DNA of 64,000 nt from the NCBI RefSeq assembly GCF_016864375.1, contig NZ_CP069355.1, forward strand, positions 1,116,001 to 1,180,000. Reading direction: 5' to 3'. Positions within the stretch are counted from its first letter, which is position 1; each line of letters begins with the position of its first letter. The DNA comes from Microvirga sp. VF16. Its GTDB lineage: Bacteria; Pseudomonadota; Alphaproteobacteria; Rhizobiales; Beijerinckiaceae. The notes beneath the pieces are model-generated. The model was not told the origin of the DNA, searched no databases, and saw only the letters and a program-made list of their open reading frames with translations. The translations under genes and the position numbers were made by a program. Below are positions 24,162-32,457 of this stretch, piece by piece.

Positions 24162-24608
24162 TGGCCGGCGATCACACATCGATATCGTACTCTTGTCATC
24201 TCCGACTTGCATCTCGGGACAAAGGGCTGCCAGAGCGAGACCCTTCTTGATCTCCTCCGTCAGGTCGACGTGGGCACGATCTAGCTCGTCGGCGACATCG
24301 TTGACGGCTGGCGACTGAAATCGAGTTGGTATTGGCCCCAGGAACACAATGACGTCGTTCAGAAACTCCTCCGCAAGGTGCACAGGGGAGGTCGTCTTGT
24401 GTACATCCCAGGCAACCACGACGAGTTTCTGCGCGATTTTCTCAATACTCATCGCGGCGGTATCGAGATCGCCGAGAGTGCGATTCATCAGACCGCCGAT
24501 GGCCGGCGCTTCTCGAAAACCGATGACGCCCTGACCGGATTTCAAGGACGGCATGCCGCCCCGTCCATGCTCGTCATTACCAAGCAGGGTGGCGACAGGA
24601 TCGCTTAG
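24162..24608 (+). pseudogene. Metallophosphoesterase (UDP-2,3-diacylglucosamine diphosphatase-like), broken
   Basis: The frame reads T-L-V-I-S-D-L-H-L-G-T-K-G-C-Q-S-E-T-L-L, meets an amber TAG near 24283, then resumes L-V-G-D-I-V-D-G-W, Y-W-P-Q-E-H-N and I-P-G-N-H-D-E-F. These are the first metal motifs of the LpxH-like calcineurin family in order. After R-R-F-S homology ends, so the C-terminal half (the H-G-D and G-H-T-H motifs) is gone. A nonsense mutation plus truncation means a dead copy; a functional paralogue probably exists elsewhere. Confidence 0.8.
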
Positions 24609-24747
24609 CAGACAACTTTGTTGAGTTTGCAAAAGGTGGCAAACTCGCCGCCTTTTCTTGGTGAATCCTTCAGGGTGGGCGCGCCCTGACCCGTAGATCC
24701 TGGCGCTGTCCCGGCCCTTGCCATGATCCTCCAAGGCCGACTGCTAT

Positions 24748-25758
24748 TCACGCCGCGTGTCGTTCGGCAGTGGATCCGAAATGGTCGATGTACCGCTTGT
24801 TGATCGCTGACACGGGCAAGACGACCAGCACATCAGTGGTGCCGAACTGCCGATCGATCACCGCGCCGTCTCCGAAGGCCGCCCCGACCCGGAGATACCC
24901 CTTGATCAGCGGCGGGAGGGCATGAAGGGCAAGCCTCGGGTCGACCACTTCTTTTGCGAGAATATCCATGGCGGTGTCGCGCTCGGGAAGAGCGCGGGCT
25001 CTCCAAGGTGCAGGTGCCCGCGCGTAGTGGTGCAGAAAGCTCAAGGGCAGGGCAAGCTTCTGCGGGTCCGTACCCTCGAGGCTGGCGCAGCCGATCATCG
25101 CATCGATGCGATGGTGCAGCACATAAGCCCAGATCCCATGCCACAGCAACTCAACGGTACGCCTGCTGCGATAGGGCTTGAGCACGCAGGACCGACCGAG
25201 TTCCAGAAAACGCAGACGGGGATGAGCCTGCAGCAGGGGAGCGATGTCGTACTCGTCCTTGGTGTAGAACCCACCATGGCGCTCGGCGATCTCCTGGCGG
25301 AGCAGGCGATAGGTGCCCACCACCTTCGGCTTGGCGGGCTGGAGAGGTCCACGTTTCACGTCATGGTCAAGGACGAGAAGGTGGTCACAGACCGCATCGT
25401 ACTCGTCCATGTCCCGACCTGTGAACCGGGACATTCTGCCCGGGACAGCCGACATCTCCTTGTAGAAGACCTCGAACCGCAATCGCTGGGCAGACCGGAT
25501 CTCCTCCGCGGTCGTGGCGAGCCGGACTTCAAGCGAGCCCATGCGCCCGAGTACGGGAGGACGGGCCTCATCGTTTGGAACGATCTTGCCGGGCTTGGGC
25601 TGGAGCGTGGCATGAGCCCCATCCTCGGATCTCGGAGCCAAGTGCAACGCGTACGCCAACCCGGCGTGCTTCGGGCCGACAGCCATGACTTTACTCAGCA
25701 TATGAGAGAGCAGCATTGAAACTCCGCTTCGCGGCTCAGATTCCTGCACCAACCGCAT
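24748..25758 (-). CDS. olsB: Ornithine lipid synthase subunit, L-ornithine N-acyltransferase
   Basis: This 336-aa member of the OlsB/hemolysin-like GNAT family transfers a 3-hydroxyacyl group from ACP to ornithine, making lyso-ornithine lipid. Motifs: S-A-Q-R-L-R-F-E-V-F-Y near 90, D-E-Y-D-A-V-C-D-H-L-L-V, V-G-T-Y-R-L-L-R near 147, and L-E-L-G-R-S-C-V near 185. Then comes the family block I-G-C-A-S-L-E-G-T-D-P. olsA is not adjacent. Ornithine lipids replace phospholipids under phosphate limitation, which fits the phosphorus genes in this window. An internal ATG near residue 15 is an alternative start. Confidence 0.87.
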   Translation of the reverse strand: MRLVQESEPRSGVSMLLSHMLSKVMAVGPKHAGLAYALHLAPRSEDGAHATLQPKPGKIVPNDEARPPVLGRMGSLEVRLATTAEEIRSAQRLRFEVFYKEMSAVPGRMSRFTGRDMDEYDAVCDHLLVLDHDVKRGPLQPAKPKVVGTYRLLRQEIAERHGGFYTKDEYDIAPLLQAHPRLRFLELGRSCVLKPYRSRRTVELLWHGIWAYVLHHRIDAMIGCASLEGTDPQKLALPLSFLHHYARAPAPWRARALPERDTAMDILAKEVVDPRLALHALPPLIKGYLRVGAAFGDGAVIDRQFGTTDVLVVLPVSAINKRYIDHFGSTAERHAA

Positions 25759-25929
25759 GTCCGGCTAGCTCAACCACAGGCCTTCAACGGTTCTGTGACA
25801 GATCCTGCCCGTGTTGGGGAAAGAGACAGGCGGGAGCATGAGATTCCGTGGGGCAGCCCTTGCGAGGGTCCCCTCTGGAGGGCTGCGATTCAGCCCAGTC
25901 GACGGCAGTGCAAGTCGCGCCGAGACCAC

Positions 25930-26517
25930 AGGCGGCATTGTTGCCCCACAGATCCTCACGCTCTCGTCTCGTGGCGCGATGCCCGAACGGCGTTCCCCCG
26001 GTCTCGACCTCTGCCGCGCCGGCAAAACTGCAGGCCCGTTTCGATAAAACTGCAGGCCCGGTTCGATCTTGCTATATGCCGGCAATGCCCGAACAGGAAA
26101 CGCTGCCCGGTCCGGGCTGACAGCCATGACGGGCAGATCGCCCGCTTTCAGTACACGCCACCACGGGCCGAAAATCAGAAGCGCCGCCTTCTCGAGAGCA
26201 GCGATGCATTCCGCGCAACCTATCGTTGGCGCGCCGGAATCGAGGCGACGATGTCACGGCTGAAGCATCAGATAAACCTTGCGCACCTGCGCATTCGTGG
26301 CATGCCCGCCATGCGCTACACAGTAAATCTGCGCGCTCTTGGCCTGAATATCCGCAGATGTGCCGCAGTTCAGGCATGTAGCCAGGCCACTTGCCGTGAA
26401 CTCCGGAGCTGGAGCAAGGTGAAACATCGTTTCCGCAGCGTCTGGGAATCAGCACAATCAACGCTCGGCAATCTACTTTTTACCGCCCCGTCTAAATTCC
26501 GTCATAGCTTGCCCTGA
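25930..26517 (+). pseudogene. Transposase C-terminal remnant (IS1182-like) with a 22-bp tandem duplication
   Basis: The C-terminal part (F-R-A-T-Y-R-W-R-A-G-I-E-A-T-M-S-R-L-K-H, then Y-T-V-N-L-R-A-L-G-L-N-I-R-R) is the end of a DDE transposase with the catalytic Glu. A cysteine-rich C-R-Q-C-P-N-R-K-R-C-P block precedes it. Upstream, C-P-N-G-V-P-P-V-S-T is in another frame. The shift equals the 22-bp direct repeat at 26024-26045 and 26046-26067. The N-terminal half is missing. Confidence 0.7.
26024..26067. repeat. 22-bp tandem duplication
   Basis: Two adjacent 22-bp units beginning AAAACTGCAGGCCCG differ by one base (T/G at position 16). Removing one unit restores the transposase reading frame, so the duplication is probably the inactivating event. 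Confidence 0.85.
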
Positions 26518-26881
26518 GAAGATGGCTTCCTCAGATCCCTTCACATGCCGATGGGTTGACGATGTTGTTACTGCCAAAGCTCCTCAAGCGCGGCCCATAA
26601 GGCTGTCGCCGTTGACGATGCGCCGCCCTCAGTGTCGGCGTGATGGGTCGTTTGAGGTCCGCATCGGGGCGCTGTGTTCAACCTCAGTCAACTGAAGACA
26701 ATACTCTACGTCGATTTAGCCGCAAGGACGCGCAATCGGCCACATCGTGGACTGAAGGCTCGATCCGGCGATACAGGGTCGAGTTGTATGGTTGCCGCTC
26801 AATGCGGTCTTGTTTTGGTGCATTCTCGGCATCCCTCCTCCGGTCATCGGCCAGGATGCCCGGAACTCCCAACGAGAATGG
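26518..26881. other. Intergenic stretch
   Basis: Open frames here have no recognisable content or ribosome binding site. I see nothing that can be supported. Confidence 0.4.
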
Positions 26882-27145
26882 TCAGGCGGCAAAGGATTGA
26901 CGGTGCTGTTGCCGCCGAAGCGTCTCCAGGAGGTCGACGTACGGCTGGCGCCTCTGCTGATGGGCGGTTCTGATCTTATCTTTGATGGATTCTCTCAGGT
27001 CCGGGTCGCGGACGCTCTCCTCGACCTTTTCCAGTTCAACCTCGTTTGCAAAGGCAATGTCGCCAAGGGTATGGAGCACCTCGCGCATCATGGCGTCGAG
27101 GCTCGGCGAGTACATGCGATAGGGCGGATGAGATTGCTTGGGCAC
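26882..27145 (-). CDS. Hypothetical helical protein, paralogue of 29003-29305
   Basis: This 87-aa protein starts at a GTG ending at 27145, with AGAGGA about 5 nt upstream. It is predicted all-helical and charged. The C-terminal part (I-R-T-A-H-Q-Q-R-R-Q-P-Y-V-D-L-L-E-T-L) parallels R-H-Q-R-D-R-E-P-Y-V-E-Q-L-A-D-L in the protein at 29003-29305. The two flank the second TnpB element in opposite orientation. No family recognised. Confidence 0.5.
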   Translation of the reverse strand: MPKQSHPPYRMYSPSLDAMMREVLHTLGDIAFANEVELEKVEESVRDPDLRESIKDKIRTAHQQRRQPYVDLLETLRRQQHRQSFAA

Positions 27146-27556
27146 GATTTCCTCTCATTGTTCTTGCTTCTTGGCGCCAGAGATGGGGCATTGCCATAGG
27201 TTGGCAAGGGCAAAGCGGCGCGTAGGATGACGATCTATCTCCATCGACGCCCTCCGCGTGACTCGACAGCCGCTGCCGTACTGGAGCATCGTCATCCCCA
27301 TCGGGGCGGCCAGAGAACGGCATCCGCTCAGGTCTTCATTCAGTCGCGCAATACAGCCAAGTTTGCTGCGGTTGGCTCGATAACCATGACAACACGTCGA
27401 TCCCCTTGATGGCTTGTGTCGGCTTCCGGACAGACAGCGGTCCATCTCCCTCCGAGCTTTCGTTACCATTCGTTCAGAAGCAAGGGGCGGCAATGACCGC
27501 ACCTCTGAGTGATCTCGCCACCGCGATCCGGCCCGTGCCTCGCGGTCCGGGAGGGA
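27146..27556. other. Intergenic stretch
   Basis: No gene, RNA or repeat is supported here up to the left end of the tnpB element at 27557. Confidence 0.4.
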
Positions 27557-28772
27557 TTAGCAAAAAATGCGCCGAAAGCCCTCTCTGTTCACGGAGAGGA
27601 TGGAAAGGCGCTGCGACGGATGCGGCATTCAATTCTCTTGAACCTTGGCCATTGTGACCGTATATCGGGAGCACTGGCTGGAACAGACCAAGAACCTGCA
27701 TACAAGACGTTCAGCTTTCGCGTGAAGGACGCGACGAGCCGAAAGCATCTGGCCGCTTACGGTAAGGCCACCAACACGGTCTGGAACTACATCAATGAGA
27801 TCAGCGAGCGTTCGGCTCGCCGTGGTGCGAAATGGGCCACGAAGAAGCAGCTGCGCGATCTCACCAAAGGCGCGAGCAAGGAACTCGGCCTGCCGTCCCA
27901 GGTGATTCAGGAAATCATCGACGAATTCCTGACCAAGCGCAGGAAAGTCGGACGGCCGAAACTCCGCTGGCGCGTGAGCCGTGGACCTCGACGCTCCCTT
28001 GGCTGGATTCCGTTCACGAATCAGGATGTGGAGATCATCGGCTCGCTTGCGATGTTTCGGGGCCGTAAGATCCGGCTGTGGAAGCACCGGGAGGTCCAAG
28101 GCCGGTTCAAGTCCGGCAATTTCTCGCAGGATGCACGGGGCCGCTGGTATTGCAACATCGTCTGCGAGGTTGAGCGCCAGACCACCAACCGGACACACAT
28201 TGTCGGCATCGATCTTGGACATAAGACAGCCACGAAGTGCTCCGACGGACAGGAGTTGCTTCAGGCGCGGTTCTACCGCGACCTGGAGGACAAGCTGGCC
28301 GAGGCGCAGCGTGCTGGTCGCAAGCGGCAGGTCCAGGCGATTCATGCCAAGATTGCCAACCGGAGAAAGGACACGCTCCACAAGTTCTCCCGGGCGGTGG
28401 TGAACCGATCTGGCGCCGTGTTTGTCGGCAACATCTCATCCACTTGGCAGATCGCATCGGGCGCCGCAAAGGCGACGCACGATGTGAGCTGGTCGATGCT
28501 GCGCAACTTCCTGAAGTACAAATGCGATCACGCAGGAGTTGCTTTTGCCGAGGTGGATGAGTCCTACACAACGCAAGCCTGTTCTGGGTGCGATGCACGC
28601 AGCGGCCCACAAGGTCGAGAAGGTCTTGCGGTCAGGCTAGGGGTATGCAGCGAGTGCGGGTCGGCTCACGACCGCGATCGGACTGCTGCGCTGACCATTG
28701 CCCGTCTCGGGTGCGAGACGCTTGGTCTGAAGGGACCAGGAAGCCTCGTCCTTTAGGGCGCGGAGGCATCAC
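27557..28772 (+). mobile_element. TnpB-only derivative of the IS605-like element
   Basis: Both ends match the first element: the left hairpin region (27557-27611, sharing GCGCCGAAAGCCCTCTC) and the right end finishing GGAGGCATCAC (28772). Between them only tnpB remains; the tnpA segment is absent. Movement would need TnpA in trans, for example from 19457-19867. Confidence 0.8.
27620..28756 (+). CDS. tnpB: TnpB-like RNA-guided nuclease, second copy
   Basis: This 378-aa protein (start chosen at ATG 27620; the frame is open to 27509) aligns with the first TnpB throughout, for example Y-K-T-F-S-F-R-V-K-D-A and K-K-Q-L-R-D-L-T-K-G. RuvC-I is V-G-I-D-L-G-H-K and RuvC-III H-D-R-D-R-T-A-A. RuvC-II again reads V-F-V-G-N-I-S-S with no acid, and the nearby Glu is kept (E-V-D-E-S-Y-T-T). 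One zinc pair has changed to C-S-G-C and C-S-E-C. The stop lies inside the right-end hairpin, unlike copy 1. Confidence 0.88.
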   Translation: MRHSILLNLGHCDRISGALAGTDQEPAYKTFSFRVKDATSRKHLAAYGKATNTVWNYINEISERSARRGAKWATKKQLRDLTKGASKELGLPSQVIQEIIDEFLTKRRKVGRPKLRWRVSRGPRRSLGWIPFTNQDVEIIGSLAMFRGRKIRLWKHREVQGRFKSGNFSQDARGRWYCNIVCEVERQTTNRTHIVGIDLGHKTATKCSDGQELLQARFYRDLEDKLAEAQRAGRKRQVQAIHAKIANRRKDTLHKFSRAVVNRSGAVFVGNISSTWQIASGAAKATHDVSWSMLRNFLKYKCDHAGVAFAEVDESYTTQACSGCDARSGPQGREGLAVRLGVCSECGSAHDRDRTAALTIARLGCETLGLKGPGSLVL

Positions 28773-28790
28773 CCTTGACCTCCCGTTATG
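28640..28790 (+). ncRNA. Predicted omega RNA of the second TnpB
   Basis: The tail of tnpB and the right end fold as CGTCTCG/CGAGACG, then TTGGTC/GACCAG, then a hairpin around CTTTAG, ending TCAC at 28772. The adjacent guide would start at 28773 (CCTTGACCTCCCGTTATG), different from that of copy 1. Boundaries are inferred from known TnpB systems. Confidence 0.4.
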
Positions 28791-29002
28791 CAAGCCGTCA
28801 CGCAAGTAGCGTGCCAAGGGCTGTGAACACGATCACCACGAGCATTGCGTCAGGTGAGAGAGTTCGTGTGGCTCAGTGGCCTGGCATACGATGAGGTTAT
28901 CGGCCGGAAGCAGTCACACGGAACAGCGCTCCAGGACATGAGCCTTTTGCATGATCCCGATAGTGCTATCATGCCCGCTCCCCTGTGAAGGAGGATCGCC
29001 TC

Positions 29003-29305
29003 ATGCCACGTAGTTCTGCCGCGCCACGACCGCTTGCGCCTTCAACACAGGCTCCTTGGTATCCTGACGATCTTCTGGCGGAATTTCAGACCACGCTTGC
29101 GGCTCTCGCCGATCTCGAGGTTCGGTCCGCGACTGACCGGGAGTGGCTGGCGGCATGGGACGGTCCTGAACCCATCAAGAAGAAGTTTGCAGCTCAGCTT
29201 GAGGAGCGTCATCAGCGGGATCGGGAGCCGTATGTAGAGCAGCTGGCTGATCTCCATTGTGCGATGATGAGGATCATGACCTTGGATATCTGCTCCAATC
29301 CGTGA
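29003..29305 (+). CDS. Hypothetical helical protein
   Basis: This 100-aa protein starts at ATG 29003, with a strong AAGGAGG 9 nt upstream; an in-frame GTG at 28985 is less likely. Predicted mostly helical, with W-Y-P-D-D-L-L-A-E-F near the start and E-E-R-H-Q-R-D-R-E-P-Y-V-E-Q-L near the end. The latter block is shared with the protein at 26882-27145. It converges with phaZ, 17 bp away. Function unknown. Confidence 0.6.
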   Translation: MPRSSAAPRPLAPSTQAPWYPDDLLAEFQTTLAALADLEVRSATDREWLAAWDGPEPIKKKFAAQLEERHQRDREPYVEQLADLHCAMMRIMTLDICSNP

Positions 29306-29322
29306 GGCTCTTGGCGACCAGT

Positions 29323-30618
29323 TCAGGTGTCCCATCGAGCAGATGAGTGCTGCTCCATGCTGGAGATCGGAGCTTGGACCTCTCTGGACTTTCGGGCGAT
29401 GCGCGTTGGCGATCTCCGGGAACTGAGCGGTCTGTCTGCCGCATGTCTTGCCATAAACGCCTTGATGCGCGGGGCGATCTCCTGCCGAAAGCGCGAACCG
29501 TTGAAGACGCCATAGTGCCCCACACCGGCGTGGAGATGAGCCTCTTTTTTGTCCGCCGATAGGTTGGGCGTGAGGTTGAGAGCGGCAAAGGTCTGGCCGC
29601 GTCCGGTGATGTCGTCCTTCTCACCCTCGATAGTCATGAGAGCGCAACGGTGAATCGCCTTCAGGTCCACGGGCCTGCCCCGGTGCTGCATCAGCCCTCT
29701 GGGCAGCAGATGGTCGATGAACACCGTCTCCAGCGTCTGGAGGTAATACTCGGCACTAAGATCCATGACGGCCAGATACTCGTCATAGAACGTGCGGTGT
29801 TTCTCCGCCGAGTCGCCATCTCCTTCGACGAGGTGATTGAACATCTTCCAATGGGCTGAGACGTGGCGATCCGGGTTCATGGCCATGAACCCACCCAACT
29901 GCATAAAGCCTGGATAGACCATGCGCCCCCGGCCTTGATACCGTTCCGGCACGGGATGGATGCAGTGGTGCTCGAACCAGCGGATGCCTCGTGCCTGAGC
30001 GAAGCTGTTGACGGCGGTCGGAGCCTGGCGGGTGTCAATAGGTCCGCCCAGGAGTGTCACGGAACAGGGCACCTGCGGATGCTCGTCAGCCTCCATGAGG
30101 GCAATCGCCGCCAGCACCGGAACGGCCGGCTGGCACACTGCCATCACGTGTAGATCTGGTCCCAGGGCCTCGACCATGGCGATGCAGTCATCCACGTAAT
30201 CGGAGAGATCGAACTGGCCCTCCAACAAGGGCACTTCTTTGGCATCGGCCCAGTCGGTGATGAACACCTGATGGCTATCCAAGAACGCTGCCACTGTGCC
30301 CCGCAGCAGCGTGGCGTAGTGGCCCGACATCGGGGCAACAATCAACAGCTTGGGCTTGTTCGAGGGTGGTCCGAAGGCGATCATCCGGCAGAAGGGCCGC
30401 TGCCACACAACTCGTTCTGAAGCAGGAAGGTTGAAGATTGGTTTCGCGTAAGAGCGTGTGGTGCGCTCGAACAACTCGCAGGAGGCCACCAGAGCACGCC
30501 CGGTCGGACTATAGGGGAGCGGGCTAAGGGGGCTCTCGGAGACCAGTTTCGTGATGCCTGCCGCCACTCGGGCGGGGGTGAGCATAACCTGTGACGCTTC
30601 ATGCAACAGGTACCACAT
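29323..30618 (-). CDS. phaZ: Intracellular polyhydroxyalkanoate depolymerase
   Basis: This 431-aa cytoplasmic enzyme hydrolyses stored PHB granules. It opens M-W-Y-L-L-H-E-A-S, the usual start of this family. The nucleophile is a Cys in A-V-C-Q-P-A-V-P-V (near 163) instead of a Ser lipase box, as in Ralstonia-type PhaZ. Other blocks: A-P-M-S-G-H-Y-A-T-L-L-R-G, F-I-T-D-W, E-G-E-K-D-D-I (acid) and G-V-G-H-Y-G-V-F-N-G (His). The C-terminal tail (30 residues, Ser/Arg rich) is longer than usual. It lies about 1.8 kb from phaC, on the opposite strand. Confidence 0.92.
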   Translation of the reverse strand: MWYLLHEASQVMLTPARVAAGITKLVSESPLSPLPYSPTGRALVASCELFERTTRSYAKPIFNLPASERVVWQRPFCRMIAFGPPSNKPKLLIVAPMSGHYATLLRGTVAAFLDSHQVFITDWADAKEVPLLEGQFDLSDYVDDCIAMVEALGPDLHVMAVCQPAVPVLAAIALMEADEHPQVPCSVTLLGGPIDTRQAPTAVNSFAQARGIRWFEHHCIHPVPERYQGRGRMVYPGFMQLGGFMAMNPDRHVSAHWKMFNHLVEGDGDSAEKHRTFYDEYLAVMDLSAEYYLQTLETVFIDHLLPRGLMQHRGRPVDLKAIHRCALMTIEGEKDDITGRGQTFAALNLTPNLSADKKEAHLHAGVGHYGVFNGSRFRQEIAPRIKAFMARHAADRPLSSRRSPTRIARKSREVQAPISSMEQHSSARWDT

Positions 30619-31564
30619 GCGAGGGCTCCTTGCGGTCCGTCTGCGCCCCCTGCTATTTTGAGCCGCCGATTACGACTCTGGCACTGACGTGAATGCACAA
30701 TTGTTCGGCTTAGTCTCCAGCCAATATACCCAAACCACGGTTAAAAATTCGGACCCAAAAGTGGAATGCTCCTTTGGGACACCTCATAGGGCAATGTCCT
30801 GCTTCTCAAGCGACTTGCTGGCGCGGCTCTCTGACCCATCGTAGTCACCTGAGTTTGTTGACCGGATTGACGGCCCGGTCGTGCCAATCCGTTGCGTCTG
30901 TTTCATCGCGGCGAGGTTTGGAACGGGGAACGCGTTGGCAGGGACGGGATGGAATGATCGGGGCGATGGCAGCCCCGGTGCTCAGGGCGAGCTGCCCGTG
31001 GCTGGGGTGCGAGAGCCCTCGCAAGCCGACGGACGAGATCCGCTTCCGGGCAGCACGAGGTTTGGTCGGCGGCGAGTTGGGTCTTGTGGAATTTGATGCA
31101 GAACCCATGGAATGGATGACGGCCACCATTGTTGCAGAATGAGAGGTCGTTCAACCAACCACGAATTCTGAGGCTCCGATGTTTAAGACCGAACGCGCGG
31201 CAACCGCCATCCACACCAACCTTGCCGCAATCTTCGTCTCCATGGAACTCTTATGTTCAAATGCAAGCGGCATGGCCACGACTGTTCATCCCGCCAGTCA
31301 TGGCTGGTCCGGCATAGGGTAGCTCATGCGCAATGTCGGAGACAGGACCTCAAGACGACGGTTTGCAAACTCTTATACGCGGGTTGGATTCCGCATTTCC
31401 GTGTGTACGCCCGGGGCTGCTTCGATCTCAGCACAGGCGTCGACATCGTCGGCCACTCAGTTCCATCGACGATTCCCCGACCGGGGCCCTGCCTCCAAGA
31501 TTGAGCATCAGCAGATGATCGATCTTGCCTCCTCTTTCGAATGCGCGCGATCTGCGCTGATCGG
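30619..31564. other. Long gene-poor stretch upstream of phaZ
   Basis: About 950 bp without a supported gene. It should hold the phaZ promoter near 30620-30720. Open frames on both strands have unprotein-like composition. No repeats or RNA genes were recognised. It may be eroded mobile DNA, as an IS110 remnant follows. Confidence 0.4.
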
Positions 31565-32101
31565 CTAAGCGTGGTGAGCGGGTTGCACTTCCTGACCGAT
31601 AGCCCACAGGAAGGCCGCCATTTCTCGCGCGATCGCGGTGATCGCGATGGCCTTGTGCGTCCCCGCGCGGATCATTGTTCGATAGCGCGAGCAGAGCCGG
31701 AGCTGACCTTTCCACGCTATTTCGCGAACGGTTCTCGGGAGGCCTTCCAACTGCGCTTGCTTGGTGCGACTGACCCGCGCAGGGAAGCGGTAAGCCCATG
31801 CGACTTCGATCAACATGCGACGGGCCCGAGAATTCCCGGCCTTAGTGATCCCGCCCCGTTTGACATGTTCACCTGTCGAGCTTTCTGACGGAACGAGGCC
31901 AAGAAAGGCCATCAGCTGGCGGGGGTTTTCGAAGCGGCGGATGTCGCCAATTTCGGCAACAAAGACGACGGCGGCCATCAACGACACGCCTCGTAACGCC
32001 TGATAGGCTTCGACAACAGGAGCCATTGCACGGCCATATGAAGATATTATGACAATGCCAGCGAAATTACTTTCCTGTTGTGTCGGATTGCAGACAGACA
32101 T
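31565..32101 (-). pseudogene. IS110/IS1111-family transposase, C-terminal remnant
   Basis: The frame contains the Transposase_20 domain of IS110 elements: L-R-G-V-S-L-M-A-A-V-V-F-V-A-E-I-G-D-I-R-R-F, P-R-Q-L-M-A-F-L-G-L-V-P-S-E and R-R-M-L-I-E-V-A-W-A-Y-R. The N-terminal DEDD catalytic domain (about 150 residues) is missing and replaced by an unrelated short leader. A dead fragment. Confidence 0.85.
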
Positions 32102-32457
32102 GTTCTTTTCGTTGGTGTGAGGTTAGCTGCCCCAAGGTAAGACGAGATCAGGAAGGCTCATGACCTCACGAGACTCTGCGACCCGCACGACGAGACGCTT
32201 CATTACCTTGCAGGCGTTTCCCTGTTCCCCCATCACCTAGCCGCATCCGTTCGTCCTGTGTCAGACCCATCATCGGTGGCGTCGCTACTCGGCAGGCGTT
32301 GCTTCGATGTGGCATGGACGTCTACCTACTGATCAGGCCCGGGAAACAGCGTTGTCGTCCGCTCATGCTCGCAGTGACGCGGTGACCCGGCATAATCCAC
32401 CTCGCATCAGGGCAATAACGACTTGCGTTGGATCCGGGCAACATCAGGAGGCTGCCT
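32102..32457. other. Upstream region of phaC
   Basis: No gene is supported. The phaC promoter is expected here; I could not find a clear -35/-10 pair. The phaC ribosome binding site AGGAGG is at 32446-32451. Confidence 0.4.

Noticed and set aside
30774..31142. Open frames in the stretch upstream of phaZ
   Set aside because: Both strands are open with low-complexity composition; no motif or start signal.
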